Shown one piece after another: positions 15,993 through 21,960 of a stretch of 21,960 bases of DNA. Under the pieces are notes generated by a model. That model was not told the DNA's origin. It was given only the letters and a program-made list of their open reading frames with translations, and did not search any database. The stretch spans positions 1 through 21,960 of the forward strand of contig CAMOMX010000031.1 in assembly GCA_946620035.1 (NCBI GenBank), given 5' to 3'. The translations under genes and the position numbers were made by a program. The stretch is from CAG-791 sp003447895. GTDB lineage: Bacteria; Bacillota; Clostridia; Lachnospirales; Lachnospiraceae. Numbering within the stretch: position 1 is the first letter of the stretch; each line of letters starts with the position of its first letter.

Positions 15993-16015
15993 AGTTTCCC
16001 CCTTACCTTTTCCTC

Positions 16016-16645
16016 TTACTTCGTGCCGAAGATCCTGTCGCCGGCATCTCCCAGTCCGGGAACGATGTAGCCGTGGTCATTGAGCTTTTCATCGAGCGCG
16101 CCGATATAGAGGTCCACATCGGGATGCGCCTCCGTAAATGCCTTTACGCCTTCAGGCGCCGCGATGATGCACAAAAAGTGAAGTTTCCTGCAGCCGTATT
16201 TCTTGAGCATTTCCACGGCCGCGAGCGCGGAGCCGCCGGTCGCCAGCATGGGATCCACCACGAAGATCTCTCTCTCCGCGCAGTCCGCGGGGAGCTTGCA
16301 GTAATACTCTACGGGCGCGAGCGTCTCGGGATCTCTGTAAAGGCCGATATGTCCCACCTTGGCCGCGGGAATCATGGTCAGCATGCCTTCCACCATTCCG
16401 AGTCCGGCCCTGAGGATCGGCACGACCGCCAGCTTCTTTCCCTTGATTTCCTGCACAGTGGTCTTGCAGATCGGGGTCTCGATCTCTACTTCCTCGAGCT
16501 CCAGGCTTCTGGTCGCCTCATAGCACTCGAGCATCGCGATCTCACTGATCGTCTCGCGAAACTCCTTGGTTCCGGTCTCTTTCCGGCGAATAAGGCCGAT
16601 CTTATGCTTGATCATCGGGTGATCCATTACTACTACTTTAGCCAT
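16016..16645 (-). CDS. upp: Uracil phosphoribosyltransferase
   Basis: 209 aa, the family's usual length. The ATG at 16645 (MAKVVV) is chosen over one four codons upstream because GGAGGGAAAG precedes it directly. It converts uracil and PRPP to UMP in pyrimidine salvage. Motifs: MDHPMIKHKIGLIR (7-20), LRAGLGMVEGM (78-88), the PRPP loop VVDPMLATGGS (129-139), and the uracil site YIVPGLGDAGDR (193-204). It lies 78 bp after rpiB and 23 bp before the dCMP deaminase. The order sua5-rpiB-upp also occurs, with other genes between, in the Bacillus ywlC-upp region. Confidence 0.98.
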   Translation of the reverse strand: MAKVVVMDHPMIKHKIGLIRRKETGTKEFRETISEIAMLECYEATRSLELEEVEIETPICKTTVQEIKGKKLAVVPILRAGLGMVEGMLTMIPAAKVGHIGLYRDPETLAPVEYYCKLPADCAEREIFVVDPMLATGGSALAAVEMLKKYGCRKLHFLCIIAAPEGVKAFTEAHPDVDLYIGALDEKLNDHGYIVPGLGDAGDRIFGTK

Positions 16646-16723
16646 CTTTCCCTCCATGTAATGTCTGATTCCGTTTCTGATTTCGATTCGCTTGTCCCGG
16701 CAGCCTGTTCAGTCACAGCCGGT

Positions 16724-17158
16724 TCAGTCCTCTTCAATGGCCCTGACTCTTCGCAGATGCCTCTCTCCGCCGGAAAACTCTGTTTCCAAAAAAGCGTCCA
16801 CAATGTCGATCGCCGCGTTTTCGCCGACAATGCCGGCCCCGAGCGCGAGCATATTCGCGTCGTTGTGAAGGCGCGTGAGCCTTGCCATCGTCACATCCGT
16901 GCAGAGTGCGCAGCGGATTCCCTTCACCTTGTTGGCTGTGATGGAAATGCCGATCCCCGTTGTGCAGACAACGATTCCTCTGTCGCATTCACCGCTTGCC
17001 ACCGCCTTCGCCGCAGCTCTTCCGAATTCCGGATAATCGCAGGACTCCTTGCCAAAGCATCCGCAGTCCACACACTCGATTCCCTTCTCCTCCAGATGTC
17101 TGATCAGTGTCTTTTTCAAATCATATCCGCCGTGATCCGATCCGAAACTGATTTTCAT
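16724..17158 (-). CDS. rpiB: Ribose-5-phosphate isomerase B
   Basis: 144 aa from MKISFGSDHGG, close to the usual 145-150. An alternative ATG at 17242 overlaps the sua5 stop as TAATG and would add 28 hydrophilic residues absent from the family; I prefer the inner start, although its AGGAG lies a rather long 14 bases upstream. The enzyme interconverts ribulose-5-phosphate and ribose-5-phosphate, the precursor of PRPP. Motifs: SDHGGYDLK (7-15), DYPEF (41-45), VVCTTGIGISITANK (63-77) with the catalytic Cys65, and RLHNDANMLALG (96-107). CTTGIG differs slightly from the common CGSGIG. It sits between sua5 and upp in a likely operon. Confidence 0.95.
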   Translation of the reverse strand: MKISFGSDHGGYDLKKTLIRHLEEKGIECVDCGCFGKESCDYPEFGRAAAKAVASGECDRGIVVCTTGIGISITANKVKGIRCALCTDVTMARLTRLHNDANMLALGAGIVGENAAIDIVDAFLETEFSGGERHLRRVRAIEED

Positions 17159-17241
17159 AATATGTGCCCTGTCTCCTTTCAACTTGTTTTTTGGGGACTC
17201 GCCCTTTTGCTCCGGCACCTCTTGTGCCGTTCGCTTTCTCA

Positions 17242-18291
17242 TTAGAGGGTCACTACCTTGTGCCCCGCCGCTTTCATCAGGCGGTTCATGATCGCCTGCC
17301 CAAGATCTCCGCTTCTGAAAGATTCCGAATAGATGTAAGCCACCTGCTCGTCGTCGAACTCCCTCAGGATCCGGAAGAGTTCTCTCGCCGCGCTCAGCTC
17401 ATCCGCCCGCGCGCCGGTGCTCCTTACGCAGTCCGCGCTGTAGAGGGCTTTCGTCTCATCGGTGCAGATCACCCCGGTCTTAAACCCGAGCGCCTTCTTC
17501 TCTCTCACCGCCGCATTGATCCCTGCTGTTACTTTATCACATTCGCCCTCATAAATCACAAGTTCTCCTCTGGGAGCGTAATGTCTGTATTTCATGCCCG
17601 GCGCCTTGGGCGCGATGCCCGAGTCCGGCTCGATCAGGGCGTGGTCCACTTCCACCTTTCCAAGCACTTCTTCCAGCATCTTCTGCGTGATAAATCCGGG
17701 CCTTAGGATCGTCGGCTCTTTGTCCGTAAGGTCTATGATCGTGGACTCAAGCCCGATGCCCACCTGTCCGCCGTCGAGGATCATATCGACCCGTCCGTCG
17801 AGGTCCTCTTTGCAGTATTTTGCCAAAGTGGGGCTGGGCCTTCCGGACCTGTTGGCGCTCGGCGCCGCAATATAGCCTCCCGACGCTTCGATCAGGGCCT
17901 GCGCGATCCGGTTGCTCGGAAACCGCACCGCCACCGTATCCAGCCCGCCGGTCGTCTCCCCGGGTACAAGGTCACTTTTTCGGAAGATCATCGTGAGGGG
18001 ACCCGGCCAAAACATTGACGCCAGCTTCCCGGTTTCCGGCGGAAGCTCACGTATGATCGGCACAAGATCTTCAAGCCTGCAGATATGGACGATCAGCGGA
18101 TTGTCCGAGGGGCGTCCCTTCGCCGCGTAGATCTTTCGGGAGGATTCGGGATTTAAGGCATCGCCCCCGAGACCGTAAACGGTCTCCGTCGGAAAGGCAA
18201 CGAGTCCTCCCTCCCGGATGATCCTTCCCGCCCTCCGGATCACTTCCGGATCCGGATTTTCTTCATTTAAAACAGCATATTCCGTCGTCAT
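17242..18291 (-). CDS. sua5: Threonylcarbamoyl-AMP synthase (Sua5/YwlC)
   Basis: 349 aa, the two-domain Sua5 form. It makes threonylcarbamoyl-adenylate from Thr, bicarbonate and ATP, the first step of the t6A37 modification of ANN-decoding tRNAs. The YrdC-type domain (about 10-210) carries GGLVAFPTETVYGLG (28-42), KGRPSDNPL (58-66), FWPGPLT (94-100), AVRFPSN (121-127) and APSANRSG (143-150). The linker APKAPGMKYRHYAP (227-240) is diagnostic of Sua5, and a Rossmann-like C-terminal domain follows. The start has only a modest GGAAAG site. It begins 40 bp after the GH18 gene. Confidence 0.97.
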   Translation of the reverse strand: MTTEYAVLNEENPDPEVIRRAGRIIREGGLVAFPTETVYGLGGDALNPESSRKIYAAKGRPSDNPLIVHICRLEDLVPIIRELPPETGKLASMFWPGPLTMIFRKSDLVPGETTGGLDTVAVRFPSNRIAQALIEASGGYIAAPSANRSGRPSPTLAKYCKEDLDGRVDMILDGGQVGIGLESTIIDLTDKEPTILRPGFITQKMLEEVLGKVEVDHALIEPDSGIAPKAPGMKYRHYAPRGELVIYEGECDKVTAGINAAVREKKALGFKTGVICTDETKALYSADCVRSTGARADELSAARELFRILREFDDEQVAYIYSESFRSGDLGQAIMNRLMKAAGHKVVTL

Positions 18292-18331
18292 TGATACGCT
18301 TTCCGTTCACTTTTTCCGGCACTTCGCCTCA

Positions 18332-20023
18332 TTACTTCTGTACATACTCCGCGATGACATCCCAGACATCTTCCGTCTCCATTCCGAGACACCATTCCGC
18401 CACGCCGGCGATCGAGTGGGATTCCATCACCTCGAGTTTCTTCTCAATGGATTCCGCGTCCTCGATCCAGATCTGGTAAGTGGCCTCGTCGTCCGCGGAT
18501 TCCGCGTAGTTCTGGCCGGCCATGCCGTTCCATTCCACGGTCATTTTATGGCTCTCGACAAACTGCCGGATCTCTCTCATCCCGTACGCTTCACTGGACA
18601 GCCCGCCCGAAGTCGTTTTCCAAATGCGGCTGTAGAACGGGATTGCGTTGACCAGCCTCTCCTTGGGCACAAACTTGAGCGCCTCCTCTATGCCGTAGGT
18701 CACGTAATCGAGAGAGGCGACGCTTCCCGCCTCGGAGCTTCCCGCGTAGTGCTCATCATAGCCCATGATCACGACATAATCGGCGAACAGCCCCTGTTCG
18801 TCGAGGCGGTAATAGTCATTGAAATTGTAGGGAACATAGTTGTCGACAGAGAGAATGATCTCCTCTGCCCGGCATACGATCGACAGCTCGCGGATAAACT
18901 CAATATAATCCTCGCCGTATTCCTCTGTGATGCCCTCGATGTCGACATTGATCCCCTCGATGCCCATCTCCTTCACGATCCCGACAACATAGTCGATCAC
19001 CGCGCTTCTGGACTCGTCCTTTGTGAGGAAGGACTGCTGCACACCGTCCGGTCCGTTAAAGTTGTCGAGGACCGCCCAGACCTGCATGCCTCTCTCATGG
19101 ACAGCATCTACATAGTCCTTCGTCGCGCGGCTCTCTACGGTTCCGTTCTCATTGAGCACGGAAAACCATGTGGGACCGACAGCGTTTACAGACTTGGTTT
19201 TGTCGATCCTGTCCGCCAGGGTCGCGTTTCCGGCCGCGCCGGCTATCCCGTGCCAGACAAGGTTCACCTTGCCGTCCAAAGCGATATGTTTGTACTCCGG
19301 CTCCGCGACATCGGTCACAGGCGTCATCGCGACCTTCTCGGGCTCCGTCATCTTGCGGTTCTCAATATAGCCGATCATGGCGTCTTCGGTCTCGACCCGG
19401 CTCCAGTTGTCCAGTCTCTCGATGACGACCACTCTGCTTCCCTCGGTCACATCACAGACCACTTTGCTCTTTACGCCGCCCAGGGTCCTGAGGCTCGTGT
19501 CCCTTGTCACCTCGGCTTCCTCGCGCTCCCCCCACTCCGTATACAGGCTCACGCGGTTGGGCTCCGTAAATGCCGTGTAAGAGAAATTGCTGTATTTGCG
19601 CGCAAAGTCCAGAGCGACGTACAGGACCTCTCCGTCCATGACGCAGACCGCATAGTTCTCTTTGGTCTTCTTTCCGGAGGAATCCGTCCAGGTATCGCTC
19701 CCCTCCTTCGCCGTGATCCTTGTGTCGGGCAGACAGTAGTTCAGGGTCATGTCCTCTTCGCAGTAGTAGAACCGGTCATTGATCAGCTCCCGCAGAATAC
19801 CGAGATCCAGGTAATAGCTCTCCCCGATCTTCTTTACATGGTAGTCCGAAAACTGATCCTGGAGGATCACCGGGTAATCATTTTCATCCGCGACTTCATA
19901 GTACGCGTTCAGGTCCGCCTTCTCGGCTGTGTATGAATACTTGGCAATGTAGGTCCTGTAAAAAACCGTTCCCAAAACGGCGATCAGAATACAGACCACG
20001 ATCGTCGGCAGCAGTTTCTTCAT
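18332..20023 (-). CDS. Membrane-anchored GH18 glycoside hydrolase with SH3-like domain
   Basis: 563 aa; AAAGGAG lies eight bases before the ATG. Residues 4-22 form an uncleaved signal anchor or signal peptide (LLPTIVVCILIAVLGTVFY), so it acts outside the membrane. Residues about 45-165 resemble the copper-amine-oxidase-N-like beta domain found in Firmicute wall proteins; about 168-225 looks like a bacterial SH3 domain (LRTLGGVKSKVV, VIERLDNWSRVET, GYIENR). Residues about 250-560 are a GH18 barrel with GINVDIEGI (357-365), Glu363 being the expected acid, VVIMGYDEHYAGS (417-429) and GVAEWCLGME (540-549). Relatives include YaaH/YdhD-type spore cortex or wall hydrolases, so a peptidoglycan or chitin-like substrate is likely. 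It leads the sua5-rpiB-upp operon. Confidence 0.9.
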   Translation of the reverse strand: MKKLLPTIVVCILIAVLGTVFYRTYIAKYSYTAEKADLNAYYEVADENDYPVILQDQFSDYHVKKIGESYYLDLGILRELINDRFYYCEEDMTLNYCLPDTRITAKEGSDTWTDSSGKKTKENYAVCVMDGEVLYVALDFARKYSNFSYTAFTEPNRVSLYTEWGEREEAEVTRDTSLRTLGGVKSKVVCDVTEGSRVVVIERLDNWSRVETEDAMIGYIENRKMTEPEKVAMTPVTDVAEPEYKHIALDGKVNLVWHGIAGAAGNATLADRIDKTKSVNAVGPTWFSVLNENGTVESRATKDYVDAVHERGMQVWAVLDNFNGPDGVQQSFLTKDESRSAVIDYVVGIVKEMGIEGINVDIEGITEEYGEDYIEFIRELSIVCRAEEIILSVDNYVPYNFNDYYRLDEQGLFADYVVIMGYDEHYAGSSEAGSVASLDYVTYGIEEALKFVPKERLVNAIPFYSRIWKTTSGGLSSEAYGMREIRQFVESHKMTVEWNGMAGQNYAESADDEATYQIWIEDAESIEKKLEVMESHSIAGVAEWCLGMETEDVWDVIAEYVQK

Positions 20024-20067
20024 TCGTTATTCTCCTTTGATCATTCGCCTTTCCGATATACGACGTT

Positions 20068-20096
20068 ATTATAGCAGAGTATAGGAAATGTAACAA
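20068..20096 (-). promoter_or_regulatory. Promoter for the GH18-sua5-rpiB-upp-dCMP deaminase operon
   Basis: On the minus strand TTGTTA (20091-20096) and a perfect TATAAT (20068-20073) are 17 bp apart, and TGC before the -10 box gives an extended -10. The start codon lies 45 bp downstream. Confidence 0.8.
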
Positions 20097-20748
20097 ACGA
20101 AACTGTTCCCGCACACGACGGAACGCTCCGAATACCGTCCGTCGCACGCGGGTCCCCGCGCATTTTAAGATATACGAAGCGTTCCTTGATATGACGTTAT
20201 ATGGCTTTAGACTTGAATAGAGACGTAAGACCGCGATCTTACCGATACGGACGGCCTTACTCCGACATGCCGGCGGACTGCGAAGAGCAGAAAGAAGCAC
20301 GTACTTCCCCGTGAGATTTGCGCTCCGCTTGTCCCGCATCCGCCGCGGGAAGCGCAGAAACGTATCATTTTAAATTCAAATGCAAATGACTGTTTTTATA
20401 CTGACGCTTATAAATCATTCTGGAATCTTACTTCTGTCGAAATGACCAGAAACTCAGACAATGGGATCTGCCCATTGAGAAAATATGTTAATTAGAAATG
20501 ATAGAAATTAACAGGTTGAGCTGCCTCACCTCCCCGCCGATACACAGATTGTTTCATCTGCTTCCATGCAGTATTCTAATACACGCTTCCTTTATAAAAC
20601 AACACTCCCGGCCTCCGAAAATCCGAAAGTCCCCATTCTTGTGATTTTCGCACAAAAGCTTCCGGCATACCGTTTGCGGGGCAGGCGCCGTCCTGCGCGG
20701 GAAGCTCCCCGGCGAAAGGATTCTTCCCGCGGCGGATCAAATAATCTA
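20097..20748. other. Hairpin-rich noncoding region
   Basis: About 650 bp between two divergent promoters. Open frames here lack good ribosome binding sites and family features. Four inverted repeats stand out. At 20108-20152, CCCGC and CGACGGA pair with TCCGTCG and GCGGG, with 3-nt internal loops. At 20319-20356, TGCGCT pairs with AGCGCA around an inner CCCGC/GCGGG. At 20459-20477, CAATGGG pairs with CCCATTG. At 20696-20731, CGCGGGAAG pairs with CTTCCCGCG. None is followed by a T run. The motif GCGGGAA recurs in either orientation at about 20105, 20345, 20697 and 20723. I recognised no tmRNA, SRP, RNase P or 6S signature. Confidence 0.55.
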
Positions 20749-20778
20749 TTGACGTAGGTTCCCCCATTGCGTCAAAAT
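20749..20778 (+). promoter_or_regulatory. Putative mecA promoter overlapping an inverted repeat
   Basis: TTGACG (20749-20754) and CAAAAT (20773-20778) are 18 bp apart, a reasonable -35/-10 pair. The same bases form an inverted repeat, TTGACG and CGTCAA (20770-20775) with a 15-bp spacer, so a regulator bound here would cover the promoter. Confidence 0.45.
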
Positions 20779-20834
20779 ATAGATAGATACAGGACCAGGA
20801 TTTTTCGTCCGTATAACCAATAAAGGAGCGATGC

Positions 20835-21566
20835 ATGAAAATAGAAAAAATCAGTAACAGCCAGATCCGGTGCATTCTCACCGAGGAGGACCTGGCAAGC
20901 AGACAGCTCCGCCTGAGTGAACTTGCATACGGGTCGGAAAAGGCAAGAGCCCTCTTTCGGGATATGATGGAACAGGCCGCTGTCCAGTGCGGCTTTGACG
21001 CGGAGAATTATCCGCTCATGATCGAGGCGATCCCGCTCGGCGCGGGAAGCATTGTTCTGATCGTCACCAAGGTCGACAATCCGGAGGAACTGGATACCCG
21101 TTTTTCCAATTTCGCGCCCTCGGTGCAGAAAAATGCCTCCCCCTCCCAGGAACCTTCCTCACCGCTCAGCCAGCTTCTTAAGTCGATCCGCGAAAGCAGC
21201 GCGCAGGGAAGCCATAGCGCGGCGGCGTCCGCCGGAAGCGGCAGGGAGCTTCCTGTTCAGGATTCGCCGGTCTTCACAAGGCTCTACTCCTTCGACACGA
21301 TGTCCGACGCGGTCAGAGCCGCCCACGCCCTTGCGCCCGCCTACAAAGGAGAAAGCGCCCTTTACCGGGATGAAAAGAGCGGAAGGCTCTACCTGACCCT
21401 CAGCTTAAGGCGCATCGAAGATCTCGGTCCGATGCGCGGTGTGATCGCCGCTTTCTCCGAATACGGAAAGGTCGAGAAGGCAGGCGCCGCAAGGCTCCAG
21501 TACCTGATCACCCACTGCACACCGGTCTGCAGCGAGAACGCTCTGGAGACGCTGTCCCGGATCTAG
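20835..21566 (+). CDS. mecA: MecA-type adaptor protein
   Basis: 243 aa. MecA proteins deliver substrates to the ClpC/ClpP protease and, in Bacillus, control competence. AAAGGAG lies seven bases before ATG 20835; another ATG at 20831 is out of frame. The N-terminal substrate-binding part starts MKIEKISNSQIRCILTEEDL (1-20) and includes the PLMIEAIPLGAGSIVLIVTKV region (60-80). A Ser/Ala/Gln-rich linker follows (about 95-142). The C-terminal ClpC-binding domain (about 146-243) has LYSFDTMSDAVRAAHAL, LYRDEKSGRLYLTLSL and an ending CSENALETLSRI typical of the family. It is a single-gene unit with a promoter upstream and a terminator downstream. The linker is the least conserved part. Confidence 0.93.
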   Translation: MKIEKISNSQIRCILTEEDLASRQLRLSELAYGSEKARALFRDMMEQAAVQCGFDAENYPLMIEAIPLGAGSIVLIVTKVDNPEELDTRFSNFAPSVQKNASPSQEPSSPLSQLLKSIRESSAQGSHSAAASAGSGRELPVQDSPVFTRLYSFDTMSDAVRAAHALAPAYKGESALYRDEKSGRLYLTLSLRRIEDLGPMRGVIAAFSEYGKVEKAGAARLQYLITHCTPVCSENALETLSRI

Positions 21567-21650
21567 GTCCCTAAAGCCGAAGAGAACTTCCGGCGCCGAC
21601 CGCTGCGCGGCCCCCGCCGGAATATCCGGAATAAAATTCGAAAAAGCCCG

Positions 21651-21680
21651 AAAAGACAGGCGCCGGGGCGCCTGTCTTTT
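21651..21680 (+). terminator. Terminator of mecA
   Basis: A perfect inverted repeat: AAAAGACAGGCGCC (21651-21664) and GGCGCCTGTCTTTT (21667-21680) separated by only two bases, so the real loop uses the inner base pairs. TTTTCTTTT follows. It lies 85 bp after the mecA stop and is symmetrical enough to act in both directions. Confidence 0.93.
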
Positions 21681-21752
21681 CTTTTGCTCCGATTAGTCAC
21701 ATTCTCCGTCGCCTCTTCGATCGGATTCCCGAATGCTGTGAATATTCCACAA

Positions 21753-21768
21753 TAGTTAAAAATAACTA
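21753..21768 (+). promoter_or_regulatory. Palindrome upstream of nifJ
   Basis: TAGTTA-AAAA-TAACTA is a perfect 6-bp inverted repeat about 56 bp before the -35 box of the nifJ promoter. It may be an operator; the spacing between GTTA and TAAC is four, not the six of the Rex consensus. Confidence 0.4.
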
Positions 21769-21823
21769 ACCTTCATTTTTGGTACAATTACTGGTCTTTT
21801 AGGGATACAATCCGAAAATGACA

Positions 21824-21852
21824 TTGTATTTTAAACTACCCGATGCTAGAAT
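21824..21852 (+). promoter_or_regulatory. Putative promoter for nifJ
   Basis: TTGTAT (21824-21829) and TAGAAT (21847-21852) are 17 bp apart with TGC before the -10 box. Other -10-like hexamers (TACAAT at 21783 and 21806) lie upstream without good -35 boxes. The leader of about 68 nt carries a palindrome, AGCGGT-TT-ACCGCT (21888-21901), just before the ribosome binding site. Confidence 0.6.
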
Positions 21853-21925
21853 TAATATGCTAGATAAGCTGTGGGTTTTTACAACTTAGCGGTTTACCGC
21901 TCATTTATTTACAGGAGGAAAACAA

Positions 21926-21960
21926 ATGGCAAGAAAGTTTCTCACCATGGATGGTAACGA
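21926..21960 (+). CDS. nifJ: Pyruvate:ferredoxin oxidoreductase, 5' end only
   Basis: Only 11 complete codons (MARKFLTMDGN) and part of a twelfth are present before the window ends. AGGAGG lies seven bases before the ATG. The start M-x-K-x-x-TMDGNE is characteristic of the large single-chain PFOR/NifJ of anaerobic Firmicutes, which converts pyruvate and CoA to acetyl-CoA, CO2 and reduced ferredoxin. The long, promoter-bearing leader suits a highly expressed fermentation gene. The identification rests on this short stretch and on family knowledge. Confidence 0.8.
   Translation, partial: MARKFLTMDGN

Noticed and set aside
17159..17242. RpiB start at the TAATG overlap with the sua5 stop
   Set aside because: It adds 28 hydrophilic residues not seen in the family; MKISFGSDHGG is the normal N-terminus.
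19896..20339. 147-codon minus-strand frame upstream of the GH18 gene
   Set aside because: It spans the GH18 promoter, overlaps its coding start in another frame, and has a basic, low-information composition.
20566..20881. Small frames on either strand before mecA
   Set aside because: No ribosome binding sites or family features; one overlaps the mecA start and promoter.
21753..21768. Rex binding site before nifJ
   Set aside because: Rex needs TTGTTAA-N4-TTAACAA; here the GTTA and TAAC halves are four rather than six bases apart.

Overview
This 21.96-kb window reads as chromosomal DNA of a GC-rich anaerobic Firmicute, most likely a Lachnospiraceae-type Clostridium relative. The evidence is the gene content: SpoVG, paired GlgC/GlgD, MecA, a DnaD plus DnaI-like helicase-loading pair, an ECF-transporter S component, a YaaH-like GH18 hydrolase and the start of a pyruvate:ferredoxin oxidoreductase. 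Strong AGGAGG-type ribosome binding sites precede most genes. No rRNA, tRNA, CRISPR array, transposase or phage gene was recognised.

Layout. (a) 1-1600 is the accessory-looking part: an array of about 86-bp units with nested inverted repeats (1-540), a minus-strand gene for a probable PD-(D/E)XK-fold protein (547-1344), and a 25-bp tandem repeat array just upstream of that gene (1426-1598). (b) 1982-2587 is a lone plus-strand ECF S component with palindromic half-sites in its leader; a bidirectional terminator separates it from mfd. (c) 2802-10054, minus strand: glgC-glgD-spoVG (overlapping or nearly so), a terminator, then pth-mfd (overlapping). This resembles the Bacillus spoVG-glmU-prs-pth-mfd neighbourhood, with glgCD where glmU would be. 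(d) 10332-15350, plus strand: murC, then a dnaD-like and dnaI-like pair behind two abutting consensus DnaA boxes, then a long divergent PRPP synthetase; a strong terminator ends this block. (e) 15495-20023, minus strand: a likely operon read as GH18 hydrolase, sua5, rpiB, upp, dCMP deaminase, behind a good promoter. (f) 20097-20830 is about 0.74 kb of noncoding DNA with several hairpins. (g) 20835-21566 is mecA with a terminator, then a promoter region and the first 11 codons of nifJ/PFOR, cut by the window edge.

How the genes connect. Most are housekeeping: transcription-coupled repair (mfd), peptidyl-tRNA recycling (pth), glycogen precursor synthesis (glgCD), cell-wall precursor synthesis (murC), replication initiation (dnaD/dnaI), nucleotide supply and salvage (prs, upp, dCMP deaminase, rpiB), tRNA t6A formation (sua5), envelope hydrolysis (GH18), adaptor-mediated proteolysis (mecA) and fermentation (nifJ). 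The least explained parts are the repeat-flanked nuclease-like gene at the left end, a Gly/Ser/Arg-rich insertion in Mfd, tandem DnaA boxes before the helicase-loader genes, a degenerate 16-bp tandem repeat running into the dCMP deaminase stop, and the hairpin-rich gap before mecA. I did not find a clear new defence or mobile system; the left-end cluster is the best candidate.
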